Shown: positions 1 through 7,557 of the stretch, piece after piece | How positions within the stretch are numbered: position 1 is the stretch's first letter | Layout of the letters: each line of letters starts with the position of its first letter | Assembly (NCBI GenBank): GCA_012517025.1 | Contig: JAAYVT010000630.1 | Coordinates: 1-11,576 of the forward strand | DNA length: 11,576 nt | Source: Phyllobacteriaceae bacterium | GTDB taxonomy: Bacteria > Pseudomonadota > Alphaproteobacteria > Rhizobiales > Ancalomicrobiaceae | Direction of reading: 5' to 3' | Notes under the pieces: generated by a model | Told to the model about the DNA's origin: nothing | Seen by the model: the letters and a program-made list of their open reading frames with translations, nothing else | The model's database searches: none | Program-made: the position numbers and the translations under genes

Positions 1-1
1 C

Positions 2-1852
2 CACCTCTCGGTCGCCGACCGGCGCTTCGAGGCGGTGATTGAGAAGGCCCGCGCCGCCACCAAGGGGCGGGAGCCGAGCGTCGACGGTTTCCGCTTCGCC
101 GTCGCCGACATCTTCGTCAAGCCGGCGCGCGGCTCGGTCCGCCTGCACGTCGCCGGCGACACCGGCTCGCTCGCCGAGATCGTCGACGCCGAGCCGCTCG
201 CCGCGCTCACCCAGAGCGGCATCGCCGCCACCGGCTTCACCGGCACCGGCTCGGTGACGGCGCAGGTCGACGTCGCCTTCACCGATCCGATCGATCCGAA
301 CGCGATCGAGTATCGAGTGGAGACCCAGCTCGACGGCTTCTCGGCGCAGCAACCGATCCAGGGGCGGCGGTTCCAGGACGGCAAATTCAAGATCGTCGCC
401 GACCGCAACGGCCTCGACGTCTCCGGCCGGGCGGTCGTCGACGGCGTCCCCGCCGATCTGCACGTCTACGACCCGCACGGCTCGGCCAAGGGCAACGAGA
501 AGCGCGACTTCAAGATGGAGGTCGACGACGCCGCCCGCCAACGCCTCGGCATCGACCTCGGCGGTGCGGTCGAGGGCGCGATCGGCCTCGCGGTGTCGCA
601 ACCCGACCCCAACCAGCTGCGCAGCCGGATCGAGGCCGACCTCACCCCGGCTCGCCTCAACCTGACGCCGCTCGGCTGGTCGAAGGGACCGGGGGTGCCG
701 GCCAAGGCGACCTTCGACCTGTGGGACGACGACAAGGGGATCCACGTCGACAACCTCGCCCTCGACAGCGAGGGCCTGTCTATGCGCGGCAACGTTCTGC
801 TCGATCGCGATCGCAACCTCGTCACCGCCGATTTCTCGAAATTCGCGCTGCGCAAAGGAGAAGCCGGCAAGGTCAAGGTGACGCGCGGAACCGACAAGGC
901 GGTGACCATCACATTCGAAGGCTCGAGCTTCGACGTGCGCGGCCTGCTGCAGTTCAGCCGCCGCCCGCCGCCCCAGGCGCAGGACGCCGCCAAGCAGCCG
1001 GATCTGATCCTCAAGCTCAAGGTCGGCCGGGTCGAGGGGTTCAACGGCGTCACGGTCGCCGACGTGGCGGTCGACGGTCATTGGAAGGCCGGCGCCTTCC
1101 AGACTCTGGAACTGCGCGGTCGCACCGGCCCGCGGAGCCCGCTGTCGGTGGCGATCCGTCCGGAAGGCGGTCATCGCCGCTTCACCGTCGTCTCCGAGGA
1201 CGCCGGAGCGGTGCTGAGCTTCCTCGATCTGTTCGATCGCATCGAGGCGGGCAAGCTCACCGTGTCGGCGCGTCTCGGCGCACCGGGCACCTCCGAGGGC
1301 GAGCTGCGCCTCGTCGCCTTCCACCTGCTCGAGGAGCCGAAGTCCGGCCGCGGCGTGTCGAGCGAGCAGGCCGCCGACGGCACCCGCCGCATCGCCATCC
1401 GCCGTGCCGAGATCGATCGATCGACCGACTTCGACCGCGCGCAGGCGCGCTTCTCGATGCACGACGGCATCATCGACATCGTCGAGGGCATCGCCAAGGG
1501 CGCCTCGGTCGGCGCCACCGCCACCGGTCAGCTCGACGTGACGGCGCAACGCCTGTCGCTGTCCGGCACCTACATCCCGGCCTATGGGCTGAACAATCTC
1601 GCCGGCCGCATCCCGATCTTCGGCGCCATCACCGGCGCGGGGTCGAACGAAGGCCTGCTCGGCGTCACCTTCCGGGTCGGCGGCCCGATCGCCGATCCGA
1701 TCCTGCAGATCAACCCGCTGTCGGCGGTCGCGCCCGGCATCTTCCGCCGCGTCTTCGAATTCCAGCGCGAGGACATGCCGCAGTCCTCCGGCGATCCCAA
1801 CGCCCCGACCAACATCATGCCGGACGGCGCGCCGACCAAGATCACGCCCTGA
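2..1852 (+). CDS. AsmA/YhdP-like (DUF3971-type) envelope protein, C-terminal part
   Basis: The reading frame is open from the window edge, so the 5' end is missing; 616 residues are visible before the TGA at 1850-1852. A GTG at 35 lies in frame but is probably internal. The sequence is a long run of beta-strand-rich AsmA-like repeats. It ends in the signature seen in alphaproteobacterial DUF3971/AsmA_2 proteins: a GTYIPAYGLNNLAGRIP stretch, a GLLGVTFRVGGP stretch and INPLSAVAPGIFRR, followed by a polar, Pro-rich tail. Family knowledge: AsmA-like proteins such as YhdP, TamB and YdbH are inner-membrane-anchored, periplasm-spanning proteins implicated in phospholipid transport to the outer membrane. 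The N-terminal membrane anchor would lie upstream of the window. The stop codon is only 3 bases from the stop of the convergent ArsC-like gene, with no terminator hairpin between them. Family assignment is firm; the exact paralogue and cargo are not known. Confidence 0.85.
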   Translation, partial: HLSVADRRFEAVIEKARAATKGREPSVDGFRFAVADIFVKPARGSVRLHVAGDTGSLAEIVDAEPLAALTQSGIAATGFTGTGSVTAQVDVAFTDPIDPNAIEYRVETQLDGFSAQQPIQGRRFQDGKFKIVADRNGLDVSGRAVVDGVPADLHVYDPHGSAKGNEKRDFKMEVDDAARQRLGIDLGGAVEGAIGLAVSQPDPNQLRSRIEADLTPARLNLTPLGWSKGPGVPAKATFDLWDDDKGIHVDNLALDSEGLSMRGNVLLDRDRNLVTADFSKFALRKGEAGKVKVTRGTDKAVTITFEGSSFDVRGLLQFSRRPPPQAQDAAKQPDLILKLKVGRVEGFNGVTVADVAVDGHWKAGAFQTLELRGRTGPRSPLSVAIRPEGGHRRFTVVSEDAGAVLSFLDLFDRIEAGKLTVSARLGAPGTSEGELRLVAFHLLEEPKSGRGVSSEQAADGTRRIAIRRAEIDRSTDFDRAQARFSMHDGIIDIVEGIAKGASVGATATGQLDVTAQRLSLSGTYIPAYGLNNLAGRIPIFGAITGAGSNEGLLGVTFRVGGPIADPILQINPLSAVAPGIFRRVFEFQREDMPQSSGDPNAPTNIMPDGAPTKITP

Positions 1853-1855
1853 GGC

Positions 1856-2287
1856 TCAGCGCGACTCGGGGGCGGGGCAGGGTGCCTCCTTCGCCGCCTC
1901 CCTCGGGCAGGCCTCGCTGATCGACCGTTCGGGCGAACGCAGGCCGATCCAGGCCTCGACCCGCGCCGGGTCGAACCCGATCTCGCGGCGACCCTCCACC
2001 TCCATCAACGGCCGCCGGATCAGCAGCGGATCGGCGAGCATGGCGGCGAGCGCGACTTGCGCCGTCGCCGTCTCCGGCACCACCTCGCCCGACTTCACCC
2101 GTGGGCTCGCCCGGTTGAACCACTCGGCGACCGGCCGATCGCCGAAGAACGAGCGCAACCGCTCCGCCTCCCACGGCTCGGTCAGAAGGCTCGCGGCGAT
2201 CACGGTGTGACCGGAGGCGGCGAGCAGCGCCTTCTGGCGAGTGTTGTTGGCGCAGCCGGGCTTTTCCCAGAACTTCACGACGGCCAT
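1856..2287 (-). CDS. ArsC/Spx-family 'nitrogenase-associated' (NifO-like) protein
   Basis: This 143-residue thioredoxin-fold protein belongs to the ArsC family. The N-terminus is a beta strand followed by EKPGCANNTRQKALL, with the single nucleophile-type Cys at residue 12 and no second Cys as in a CxxC motif. The core has LLTEPW, FFGDRPVAEWFNR and PRVKSGEVVP. LIRRPLMEV (Arg91-Arg92-Pro93) corresponds to the conserved Arg-Pro region of ArsC. This combination matches the family named nitrogenase-associated protein (NifO-like), found in and outside nif clusters; biochemical function is unproven. The start at 2287 is preferred over the upstream in-frame ATG at 2401 because it has a GGAGG about 10 bases upstream and begins exactly at the conserved domain. 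After the ArsC core (about residue 116) there is a charged, low-complexity tail with two extra Cys. No nif genes are visible here. It is divergent from the TetR gene and convergent with the AsmA-like gene. Confidence 0.85.
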   Translation of the reverse strand: MAVVKFWEKPGCANNTRQKALLAASGHTVIAASLLTEPWEAERLRSFFGDRPVAEWFNRASPRVKSGEVVPETATAQVALAAMLADPLLIRRPLMEVEGRREIGFDPARVEAWIGLRSPERSISEACPREAAKEAPCPAPESR

Positions 2288-2407
2288 TGTCGGGTTTCCT
2301 CCACGCGCGGATCGATCCGAGCCCGCCGAGCAAGAGCGATGCCGATCGCCCGTCGCCGCCGGTCCGCCATACGCGCCCACCCCCCGATCCGCGCGCCGCA
2401 CGTCCGC

Positions 2408-2443
2408 CGGGGGGAGCCCTCCGACACCTCCGAGGCCCCCCCG
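2408..2443. other. GC-rich imperfect hairpin in the 230-base divergent intergenic region
   Basis: A run of six G (2409-2414), a bulged A, then GCC can pair with GGC and six C (2434-2442), and C2408 pairs with G2443. That gives a stem of about 10 bp with one bulge and a 15-base loop. There is no T-run on either side, so it does not look like an intrinsic terminator. It lies between the divergent ArsC-like and TetR genes, where no gene ends. It may be chance in such GC-rich DNA. The rest of 2288-2482 holds a 12-bp palindrome at 2308-2319 (CGGATCGATCCG) and no convincing small gene. Confidence 0.3.
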
Positions 2444-2482
2444 ACGCTTCCGCGAGCGGATCGAATCTGGTCGGGAAATTGT

Positions 2483-2498
2483 TCAAACGATCGATTGA
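2483..2498. promoter_or_regulatory. Probable TetR-family operator palindrome
   Basis: TCAAACGATCGATTGA is a 16-bp palindrome with only one mismatched pair (positions 5 and 12). It sits in a locally AT-richer patch (about 2476-2503) that contrasts with the surrounding GC-rich DNA and ends about 20 bases before the TetR start. Placement and symmetry are what autoregulated TetR proteins use, so binding by the adjacent regulator is inferred, not shown. No clear -35/-10 pair could be fixed, although a TTGTTC at 2479-2484 overlaps the palindrome and could be a -35 box. Confidence 0.5.
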
Positions 2499-2517
2499 TT
2501 TATGCGACGTTCGCAGT

Positions 2518-3246
2518 ATGCTCCTGGTCATGACGGATACACAGGCACCTTCCGCCGGACCCGACTCCGGCCGCACGCTCGAGGGCTCCGCCGCCGGCGA
2601 AAAGACGCGGGCCAATCTCGTGCGCGTCGCCCTCGACCTGTTCGGCCGCAAGGGCTACGACGCCACCTCCACCCGCGACATCGCCGGCGCGGCGAACGTC
2701 AACATCGCCGGCATCGCCTATCACTTCGGCGGCAAGGCCGGGCTCCACCGCGCCTGCGGCGAGCTCGTCGCCAGTTTCATGGGCGACCGGCTGGAGACGC
2801 TCGTCGCCGGCGATCCGGTCGCCGACGCGGCGTTGACGCCGGACCAGGCGGCGGAGCGTTTCGAGGCGGCGGTGTGCGGTTTCGCCCGTTTCGTGCTGGC
2901 GCAGCGCGAGGTCGAGGCGATCGCCCGCTTCATGGTGCGCGAGCAGATGGATCCGAGCCCGACCTTCGAGATCCTCTACGGCGGCCTGATCGAACCGCGC
3001 CATCGCCGGCTGTGCCGGCTGTGGGGGCGGGCGACCGGCGAGGATCCGGAGAGCGAGGGCGTGATCATCACCGTCTCGGCGCTGTTCGGCCAGGTGATGT
3101 TCTTCCGCGTCGGCCGCGCCACCGCGCTGCGCCGGCTCGGTTGGGCGACCATCGACGAAAGCAACGTCGAGAAGATCGTCGCGGCGGTCGGCGAGGCGAC
3201 CCGCGCCGTGCTCGCCGTCCATCGCGCCGGCAAGGGAGAGGTCTGA
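2518..3246 (+). CDS. TetR-family repressor, CecR (YbiH) type
   Basis: This 242-residue protein has an N-terminal TetR helix-turn-helix at about residues 29-77: TRANLVRVALDLFGRKGYDATSTRDIA, then the recognition-helix region with IAYHFGGKAGL. The C-terminal ligand domain has a FMVREQMDPSPTF stretch and a late GQVMFFRVGRATALRRLGW stretch, typical of the CecR/DUF1956 C-terminal domain. In E. coli CecR sits next to and controls the ybhGFSR ABC exporter and affects sensitivity to cefoperazone and chloramphenicol. Here it is likewise followed by HlyD, ATPase and permease genes, so it probably represses this operon and itself through the palindrome at 2483-2498. Start choice: ATGs at 2518 and 2530 are both possible and neither has a good ribosome binding site. 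The much longer frame back to 2287 runs through intergenic-type sequence and lacks homologous features. It overlaps the next gene by one base (TGATG). Confidence 0.88.
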   Translation: MLLVMTDTQAPSAGPDSGRTLEGSAAGEKTRANLVRVALDLFGRKGYDATSTRDIAGAANVNIAGIAYHFGGKAGLHRACGELVASFMGDRLETLVAGDPVADAALTPDQAAERFEAAVCGFARFVLAQREVEAIARFMVREQMDPSPTFEILYGGLIEPRHRRLCRLWGRATGEDPESEGVIITVSALFGQVMFFRVGRATALRRLGWATIDESNVEKIVAAVGEATRAVLAVHRAGKGEV

Positions 3247-4199
3247 TGTCGTTCCTGTGTTCGCGCGCCCTGGTCGGCGCGCTGTTGCCGGGGTGCGACC
3301 CCACCGTCCGCATCTACGGCTACGTCGAGGGCGAGTACGTCGCCATGGCGCCGCTCGACGCCGCCCGCATCGCCTCGGTCGACGTCCGTCGCGGCGACCG
3401 CGTCGAGGCCGGCGCGACCGTGGCGCGGATGGAGACCGACGACGCCGAGATCGCCGTCGCCAACGCGACCGCCGCGCTGGCGCAGGCGACGAGCGATCTC
3501 GCCGATCAGCGTCGCGGCCGTCGGCCGGAAGAGATCGACGTCATCGCCGCGACCCTCGCCTCGGCGCGGGCCCAACAGGCCGACGCGGAACGGGCGCTGG
3601 AACGCCGCCGCGATCTCTTCGCCCGCAAGTTCGCCTCTCAGGCCGACCTCGATCAGGCCCAGACCAGCCGCGACGTCGCCGCCGCCAAGGTGCGCGAGCT
3701 CGAGGCCAACCTCGAGGTCGCCAAACTCCCCGCCCGCGACGACGTCCTGCGCTCGGCCGAGGCGCGGGTCGAGCAGGCCAAGGCCTCGCTCTCCAACGCT
3801 CGTTGGAAGCTCGATCAGCGCACCCTGAAAGCGGCGACCGCCGGCCGCATCGCCGATCTCGTCCGTCGCCCCGGCGAGGTCGCCGGCCCGCAGGCGCCGG
3901 TGGTGAGCTTCCTGCCCGACGGCGCGGTGAAGCTGAAGCTGTGGGTGCCCGAGACCCTGTTCTCCCGCATCGCCCTCGGCGGCATGCTCTCGGTCGCCTG
4001 CGACGGCTGCGCGAAGAACCTGACCGCGCGCGTCACCTACGTCTCGCCCGAACCCGAGTTCACCCCGCCGGTGATCTATTCGGTGGAGACCCGCGCCAAG
4101 CTCGTCCATCTGATCGAGGCGCGTCCGGAAGGGGCCTCGCTCGACCGTCTGCGCCCCGGCCAACTCGTCGACGTGACGCTTCCGGGAGCCGGCTCGTGA
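3246..4199 (+). CDS. HlyD-family membrane fusion protein, probable lipoprotein (YbhG-like)
   Basis: This 317-residue periplasmic adaptor would link the ABC-2 transporter encoded downstream to the outer envelope. Residues 1-17 look like a short lipoprotein signal ending in ALLPGC, with Cys17 the likely lipidated residue. Asp18 follows at +2, which in enterobacteria keeps lipoproteins in the inner membrane, as in AcrA. Next come the first half of the lipoyl/barrel-sandwich domain (about 22-65, GYVEGEYVAMAPLDAARI and RRGDRVEAGATVARMETDDA), and a long Ala/Gln/Arg/Glu-rich coiled-coil hairpin (about 70-195). The second lipoyl half follows (LKAATAGRIADLVRRPGEVAGPQAPV), then a C-terminal beta barrel containing a CDGC motif. 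The ATG overlaps the TetR stop by one base and has a GGGAGAGG just upstream. The stop overlaps the ATPase start by four bases. Homology to YbhG/EmrA-type adaptors is clear; the lipidation call is inference because Pro at -2 is unusual. Confidence 0.88.
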   Translation: MSFLCSRALVGALLPGCDPTVRIYGYVEGEYVAMAPLDAARIASVDVRRGDRVEAGATVARMETDDAEIAVANATAALAQATSDLADQRRGRRPEEIDVIAATLASARAQQADAERALERRRDLFARKFASQADLDQAQTSRDVAAAKVRELEANLEVAKLPARDDVLRSAEARVEQAKASLSNARWKLDQRTLKAATAGRIADLVRRPGEVAGPQAPVVSFLPDGAVKLKLWVPETLFSRIALGGMLSVACDGCAKNLTARVTYVSPEPEFTPPVIYSVETRAKLVHLIEARPEGASLDRLRPGQLVDVTLPGAGS

Positions 4200-5134
4200 G
4201 CATCGTCTCGGTCCATGGGCTGACCAAACGCTTCGGCGATCGCACCGTCGTCGACCACGTCTCGATGGAGATCGAGAAGGGCGAGATCGTCGGCTTCCTC
4301 GGCCCCAACGGCTCCGGCAAGACCACGACCATCCGCATGATCTGCGGCCTGCTCACCCCCGACGAGGGCACCGGCACCGTGCTCGGTCACGACGTCTTGA
4401 CCGAGAGCCGGGCGATCAAACGCCGCGTCGGCTACATGACGCAGAAGTTCTCCTTCTACGAGGATCTCACCATCGCCGAGAACCTCGACTTCGTCGCCCG
4501 CCTCTACGAGCTGACGCCGCGCCGCGACCACGTCGACCGTACCCTCGAAAACCTCGGCCTGACCTCGCGCCGCGACCAGCTCGCCGGCACCTTGTCGGGC
4601 GGTTGGAAGCAGCGGCTGGCGTTGGCGGCTTGCATCATGCATGCACCCGACCTGCTCCTGCTCGACGAGCCGACCGCCGGCGTCGATCCCAAGGCGCGGC
4701 GCGAGTTCTGGGACGAGATCCACCTGCTCGCGAGCGACGGCCTGACCGTGCTGGTCTCCACCCATTACATGGACGAGGCCGAGCGCTGTCACCGCATCGC
4801 CTACATCTCCTACGGCAAGCTCTTGGCGCGCGGCACCGTCGACGAGGTGGTGGCCGGCGCCGGGCTGACCACCTTCGTGGCGCGCGAGGCGCCCGCCGAT
4901 CTCGCCCGCCGCCTCGCCGGGCTTCCCGGCGTCGAGCAGGTCGCCCCCTTCGGCTCGACCCTGCACGTGGTGGGCGCCGACGGCGATCGCCTCGCCGCGA
5001 CCTTGGCGGGGGTGACGGCGGAGACCGGCGTGCGCTTCGAGCGCGGCGAGACCAGCCTCGAGGACGTCTTCATCCAGTTCATGGCACGCGCGCAGGACAA
5101 CATGGGGCCGGGCGCGGCGGGAGGACGCGGATGA
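4196..5134 (+). CDS. ABC transporter ATP-binding protein of an ABC-2 exporter (YbhF-like)
   Basis: This 312-residue protein carries one complete nucleotide-binding domain. The Walker A is GPNGSGKTT (residues 36-44), the ABC signature LSGGWKQR (133-140), the Walker B LLLLDEP with Asp157 and catalytic Glu158, and the switch His190 (STHYMDEAE). The C-terminal about 90 residues are the regulatory extension common in drug/ABC-2 exporters, ending in TSLEDVFIQFM. E. coli YbhF has two NBDs in one chain; this protein has one, so it should act as a homodimer with the permease. The start is the GTG at 4196, which overlaps the preceding stop as GTGA, has GGGAG seven bases upstream and leads straight into the domain. 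The very long frame further upstream is a shadow. Its stop overlaps the permease ATG (ATGA), so translation of the three transporter genes is probably coupled. Confidence 0.92.
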   Translation: MSIVSVHGLTKRFGDRTVVDHVSMEIEKGEIVGFLGPNGSGKTTTIRMICGLLTPDEGTGTVLGHDVLTESRAIKRRVGYMTQKFSFYEDLTIAENLDFVARLYELTPRRDHVDRTLENLGLTSRRDQLAGTLSGGWKQRLALAACIMHAPDLLLLDEPTAGVDPKARREFWDEIHLLASDGLTVLVSTHYMDEAERCHRIAYISYGKLLARGTVDEVVAGAGLTTFVAREAPADLARRLAGLPGVEQVAPFGSTLHVVGADGDRLAATLAGVTAETGVRFERGETSLEDVFIQFMARAQDNMGPGAAGGRG

Positions 5135-6270
5135 TCGACCTGACCCTGTCGCCGACCCGCCTCGTCGCGGTGTTGTTCAAGGAATTCATCCAGATGAAGC
5201 GCGACCGCATCACCTTCGCGATGATGCTGGGCGTCCCCATCATGCAGCTGCTGCTGTTCGGCTTCGCGATCAATTCCGACCCCAAGCGCCTGCCGACCGC
5301 CATCCTCGACATGGACGGCGGGCACTATGCCCGCGCGATCACCACGGCGCTCGAGACGTCGGGCTATTTCCGTTTCGATTTCCGCCCGGCGAGCCTCGCC
5401 GAGGGCGAGCACCTGATCGCTTCGGGGCAGGCGGTGTTCCTGGTCACCATTCCCTCCGACCTCGGCGCGAGGGTCGATCGCGGCGACGCGCCGGAGATCC
5501 TGATCGACGCCGACGCCACCGATCCGGCCGCCGCGTCCGGCGCGGTCGGGGCGCTGTCGACGGTGGCGCAGAACGCGCTCACCCGCGAGAAGGGCGAGGC
5601 GGCCGAGATGGACGCCCAGAAGGAGAAGGCCCTCTCGATCCTCGTCCACCGTCGCTACAACCCGGAAGGCGTGTCGCAATACAACATCGTGCCCGGCCTG
5701 CTCGGCGTCATCCTGCAGATGACGATGGTGATGATGACGGCGATGGGGCTCACCCGCGAGACCGAGCGCGGCACCATGGAGAACCTGCTCGCCATGCCGG
5801 CGACGCCGATGGAGATCATGCTCGGCAAGGTGCTGCCCTTCCTCGGCGTCGGGGCGGTGCAGGTGATCGTGGTGCTGGTGGCGGCGAAAGTGCTGTTCGC
5901 CGTGCCCTTCGTCGGCTCGATGACGCTGTTGCTCTCCACCGTGCTCACCTTCGTGCTGTCGCTGGTGCTGATGGGCTATTTCATCTCCACCTTCGCGGCG
6001 ACGCAGATGCAGGCGATGCAGCTGACCTTCTTCTTCTTCCTGCCGTCGCTGATGCTCTCCGGCTTCATGTTCCCGTTCTCCGGCATGCCGGGCTGGGCGC
6101 AGACCATCGGCGAGTGGTTCCCGCTCACCCATTTCCTGCGGATCGTGCGCGGCGTGATGCTGAAGGGCGCCGACCTGCCGGCGATCGCCTGGGAATGGGC
6201 GATGCTGCTGGTCTTCATCGTCCTCTACGCCGGCATCGCGCTGACCCGTTTCCGCCGCACCCTCGATTGA
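5131..6270 (+). CDS. ABC-2 type permease (YbhS/YbhR-like)
   Basis: This 379-residue inner-membrane permease has one TM segment near residues 28-47 and then a large extracytoplasmic domain (about 50-185, starting INSDPKRLPTAILDMDGG). Five further hydrophobic segments follow. These include the core around IVPGLLGVILQMTMVMMTAMGL, LTRETERGTMENLLAMP (the cytosolic coupling region), and the late FPFSGMPGWAQTIGEWFP and FLRIVRGVMLKG motifs typical of ABC2_membrane_3 exporters. The ATG overlaps the ATPase stop and has GGGAGG six bases upstream. The E. coli counterpart operon has two permeases; only one is present here, and the next gene is an unrelated acetyltransferase, so a homodimeric permease is implied. 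Substrate is unknown; by analogy with YbhGFSR, small toxic organics or antibiotics are plausible. No terminator hairpin was found in the 53 bases before the next gene. Confidence 0.92.
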   Translation: MIDLTLSPTRLVAVLFKEFIQMKRDRITFAMMLGVPIMQLLLFGFAINSDPKRLPTAILDMDGGHYARAITTALETSGYFRFDFRPASLAEGEHLIASGQAVFLVTIPSDLGARVDRGDAPEILIDADATDPAAASGAVGALSTVAQNALTREKGEAAEMDAQKEKALSILVHRRYNPEGVSQYNIVPGLLGVILQMTMVMMTAMGLTRETERGTMENLLAMPATPMEIMLGKVLPFLGVGAVQVIVVLVAAKVLFAVPFVGSMTLLLSTVLTFVLSLVLMGYFISTFAATQMQAMQLTFFFFLPSLMLSGFMFPFSGMPGWAQTIGEWFPLTHFLRIVRGVMLKGADLPAIAWEWAMLLVFIVLYAGIALTRFRRTLD

Positions 6271-6323
6271 CCGCCGCCGCGATCGGGCGCATGTCGGACG
6301 CCCCGAGTTCGGAGATCCTCCCC

Positions 6324-6845
6324 ATGCAGCTGCGCGACGCGACGCCGGCCGACCTTCCCGGCATCACCGCCATCTACAACGCCGCCGTGACCGACACGAC
6401 CGCGATCTGGAACGAGAAGACGGTCGACGTCGACAACCGCGCCCGTTGGCTCGCCGATCGCCGCGCCAGCGGCTATCCGGTGCTGGTGGCGGTCGACGAC
6501 GCCGGCGCCGTGCTCGGTTACGCCACCTTCGGCGACTGGCGCGCCTTCGACGGCTATCGCCACACCGTCGAGCATTCCGTCTATGTCGCCGCGACGGCGC
6601 GCGGGCAGGGCCTCGGCGAGACCTTGATGCGCGAATTGCTGACGCGCGCTCGTCTCATCGGCAAGCACGCGATGGTCGCCGGCATCGAGGCCGGCAACAC
6701 CGCCTCGATCCGCCTGCACGAGAAGCTCGGCTTCACCCAGGTCGGGCTCCTGCCGGAGGTCGGCTGCAAGTTCGGCCGCTGGCTCGATCTCGCCTTCCTG
6801 CAGCTCACCCTCGACGATCGCCGCGATCCCGACGCGCGTCCCTGA
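6324..6845 (+). CDS. GNAT N-acetyltransferase, YncA/MddA (phosphinothricin acetyltransferase-like) family
   Basis: This 173-residue acetyl-CoA-dependent GNAT protein starts LRDATPADLPGITAIYNAAV. It has the subfamily hallmarks TTAIWNEKTVDVDNRARW, YATFGDWRAFDGYRHTVEHSVYV, the acetyl-CoA loop ARGQGLG (Arg93-Gly98), NTASIRLHEKLGF and the C-terminal VGCKFGRWLDLAFLQL. Family knowledge: YncA/MddA enzymes acetylate methionine sulfone, methionine sulfoximine and sometimes phosphinothricin, which detoxifies them. Start choice: the ATG at 6324 has GGAG (6311-6314) nine bases upstream and begins at the conserved domain. The in-frame ATG at 6291 would add 11 residues but lacks a good binding site. The gene follows the ABC operon by 53 bases and may be co-transcribed. 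Its TGA abuts the stop of the convergent DUF1045 gene with no spacer. Precise substrate is inferred. Confidence 0.88.
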   Translation: MQLRDATPADLPGITAIYNAAVTDTTAIWNEKTVDVDNRARWLADRRASGYPVLVAVDDAGAVLGYATFGDWRAFDGYRHTVEHSVYVAATARGQGLGETLMRELLTRARLIGKHAMVAGIEAGNTASIRLHEKLGFTQVGLLPEVGCKFGRWLDLAFLQLTLDDRRDPDARP

Positions 6846-7550
6846 TCAGGTCCGCCGCCGGCCGCCGAAGGGCAACCGCGCCAGCACCCGGAACGGGGCG
6901 TCGCGGCTCTCCTGGCGGAAGAGGGTGATCGCGTCGACCACGCCGCCGCGCAAGGCGTCGCCGAACTGCTCGGCGAGCGCCGCCCGCACCCCGGCGCGCC
7001 GGTCGTCGGCAAGCGACCCGGTCAGCGTCATGTGGAAGCGGTGGTGCTCGAAGACGTGCGGGTAGCCCCAGCGATCGACGTTGGCGATGCGCTCGGCCGA
7101 GGGATCGGGACCGAGCCGACGCGCCCGGTCTTCCGGCGACAGCGGCGCCCGATAGGGATGGAACAGCACCACGCAGTCCGCCGCCAGCCGCTCCAGCGCC
7201 GTCGACGGCGCGCTCGGGCGCAACGCCACGAAATCGGCGAGATCGGCGACCGCGAGATCGGGGAGATCGAACGGCACGCGATCGGCGACGAAGGCGCGGG
7301 CGAAGTCGATCGTCTCCGCCTCGCTCGCCCCGTCGGCGAGTTCAAAGGGGGCGGCGAGGGTGGCGTGGAAGCCGTAGCGGCGCGGCTCCGCGGTGACGTC
7401 TTCCCAGTCGGCCGCGTCGCAGGGCGGGCTGTCGGGGAAGGCGACGCGCGCGCCGCTCGCCGCGTCGCGCCCGAGCACCGCCGAGCCGGTGCGCCACAGC
7501 TCGGACGACGGTGAAGGGGCGAAGAAGACGGCGAGGCGGGGTGCGGTCAT
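6846..7550 (-). CDS. DUF1045 / phosphonate-operon-associated 2H phosphoesterase-like protein
   Basis: This 234-residue protein matches the DUF1045 family, often annotated as a putative phosphonate metabolism protein. It carries the two His-x-Thr motifs of the 2H phosphoesterase superfamily: YGFHATL (His62, Thr64) and HRFHMTLTG (His173, Thr175). Both are intact, so a catalytic site is plausible. The region between them contains the family's PFDLPDLAVADLADFVALRP stretch. Family members usually sit beside phnN and phnM in carbon-phosphorus lyase clusters, but a reaction has not been firmly assigned to them. Start at 7550 is chosen because homology begins at MTAPRLAVFFAP. The in-frame start at 7589 would run into the upstream gene. 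The upstream PhnN-like gene ends 7 bases before this ATG, so the two form an operon. Stop codons of this and the convergent GNAT gene touch, forming TGATCA. Confidence 0.85.
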   Translation of the reverse strand: MTAPRLAVFFAPSPSSELWRTGSAVLGRDAASGARVAFPDSPPCDAADWEDVTAEPRRYGFHATLAAPFELADGASEAETIDFARAFVADRVPFDLPDLAVADLADFVALRPSAPSTALERLAADCVVLFHPYRAPLSPEDRARRLGPDPSAERIANVDRWGYPHVFEHHRFHMTLTGSLADDRRAGVRAALAEQFGDALRGGVVDAITLFRQESRDAPFRVLARLPFGGRRRT

Positions 7551-7557
7551 GATCGGC

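Noticed and set aside
1411..1424. Tandem GATC repeats
   Set aside because: They lie inside the AsmA-like coding frame and reflect codon use; GATCG is common throughout the window.
2057..2533. Plus-strand frame antisense to the ArsC-like gene
   Set aside because: Arg-rich shadow without domain features; the minus strand carries the conserved ArsC protein.
4810..6132. 440-residue His/Glu-rich minus-strand frame
   Set aside because: It is antisense to the ATPase and permease genes; the His/Glu/Arg repeats come from the reverse of Leu/Val/Met codons.
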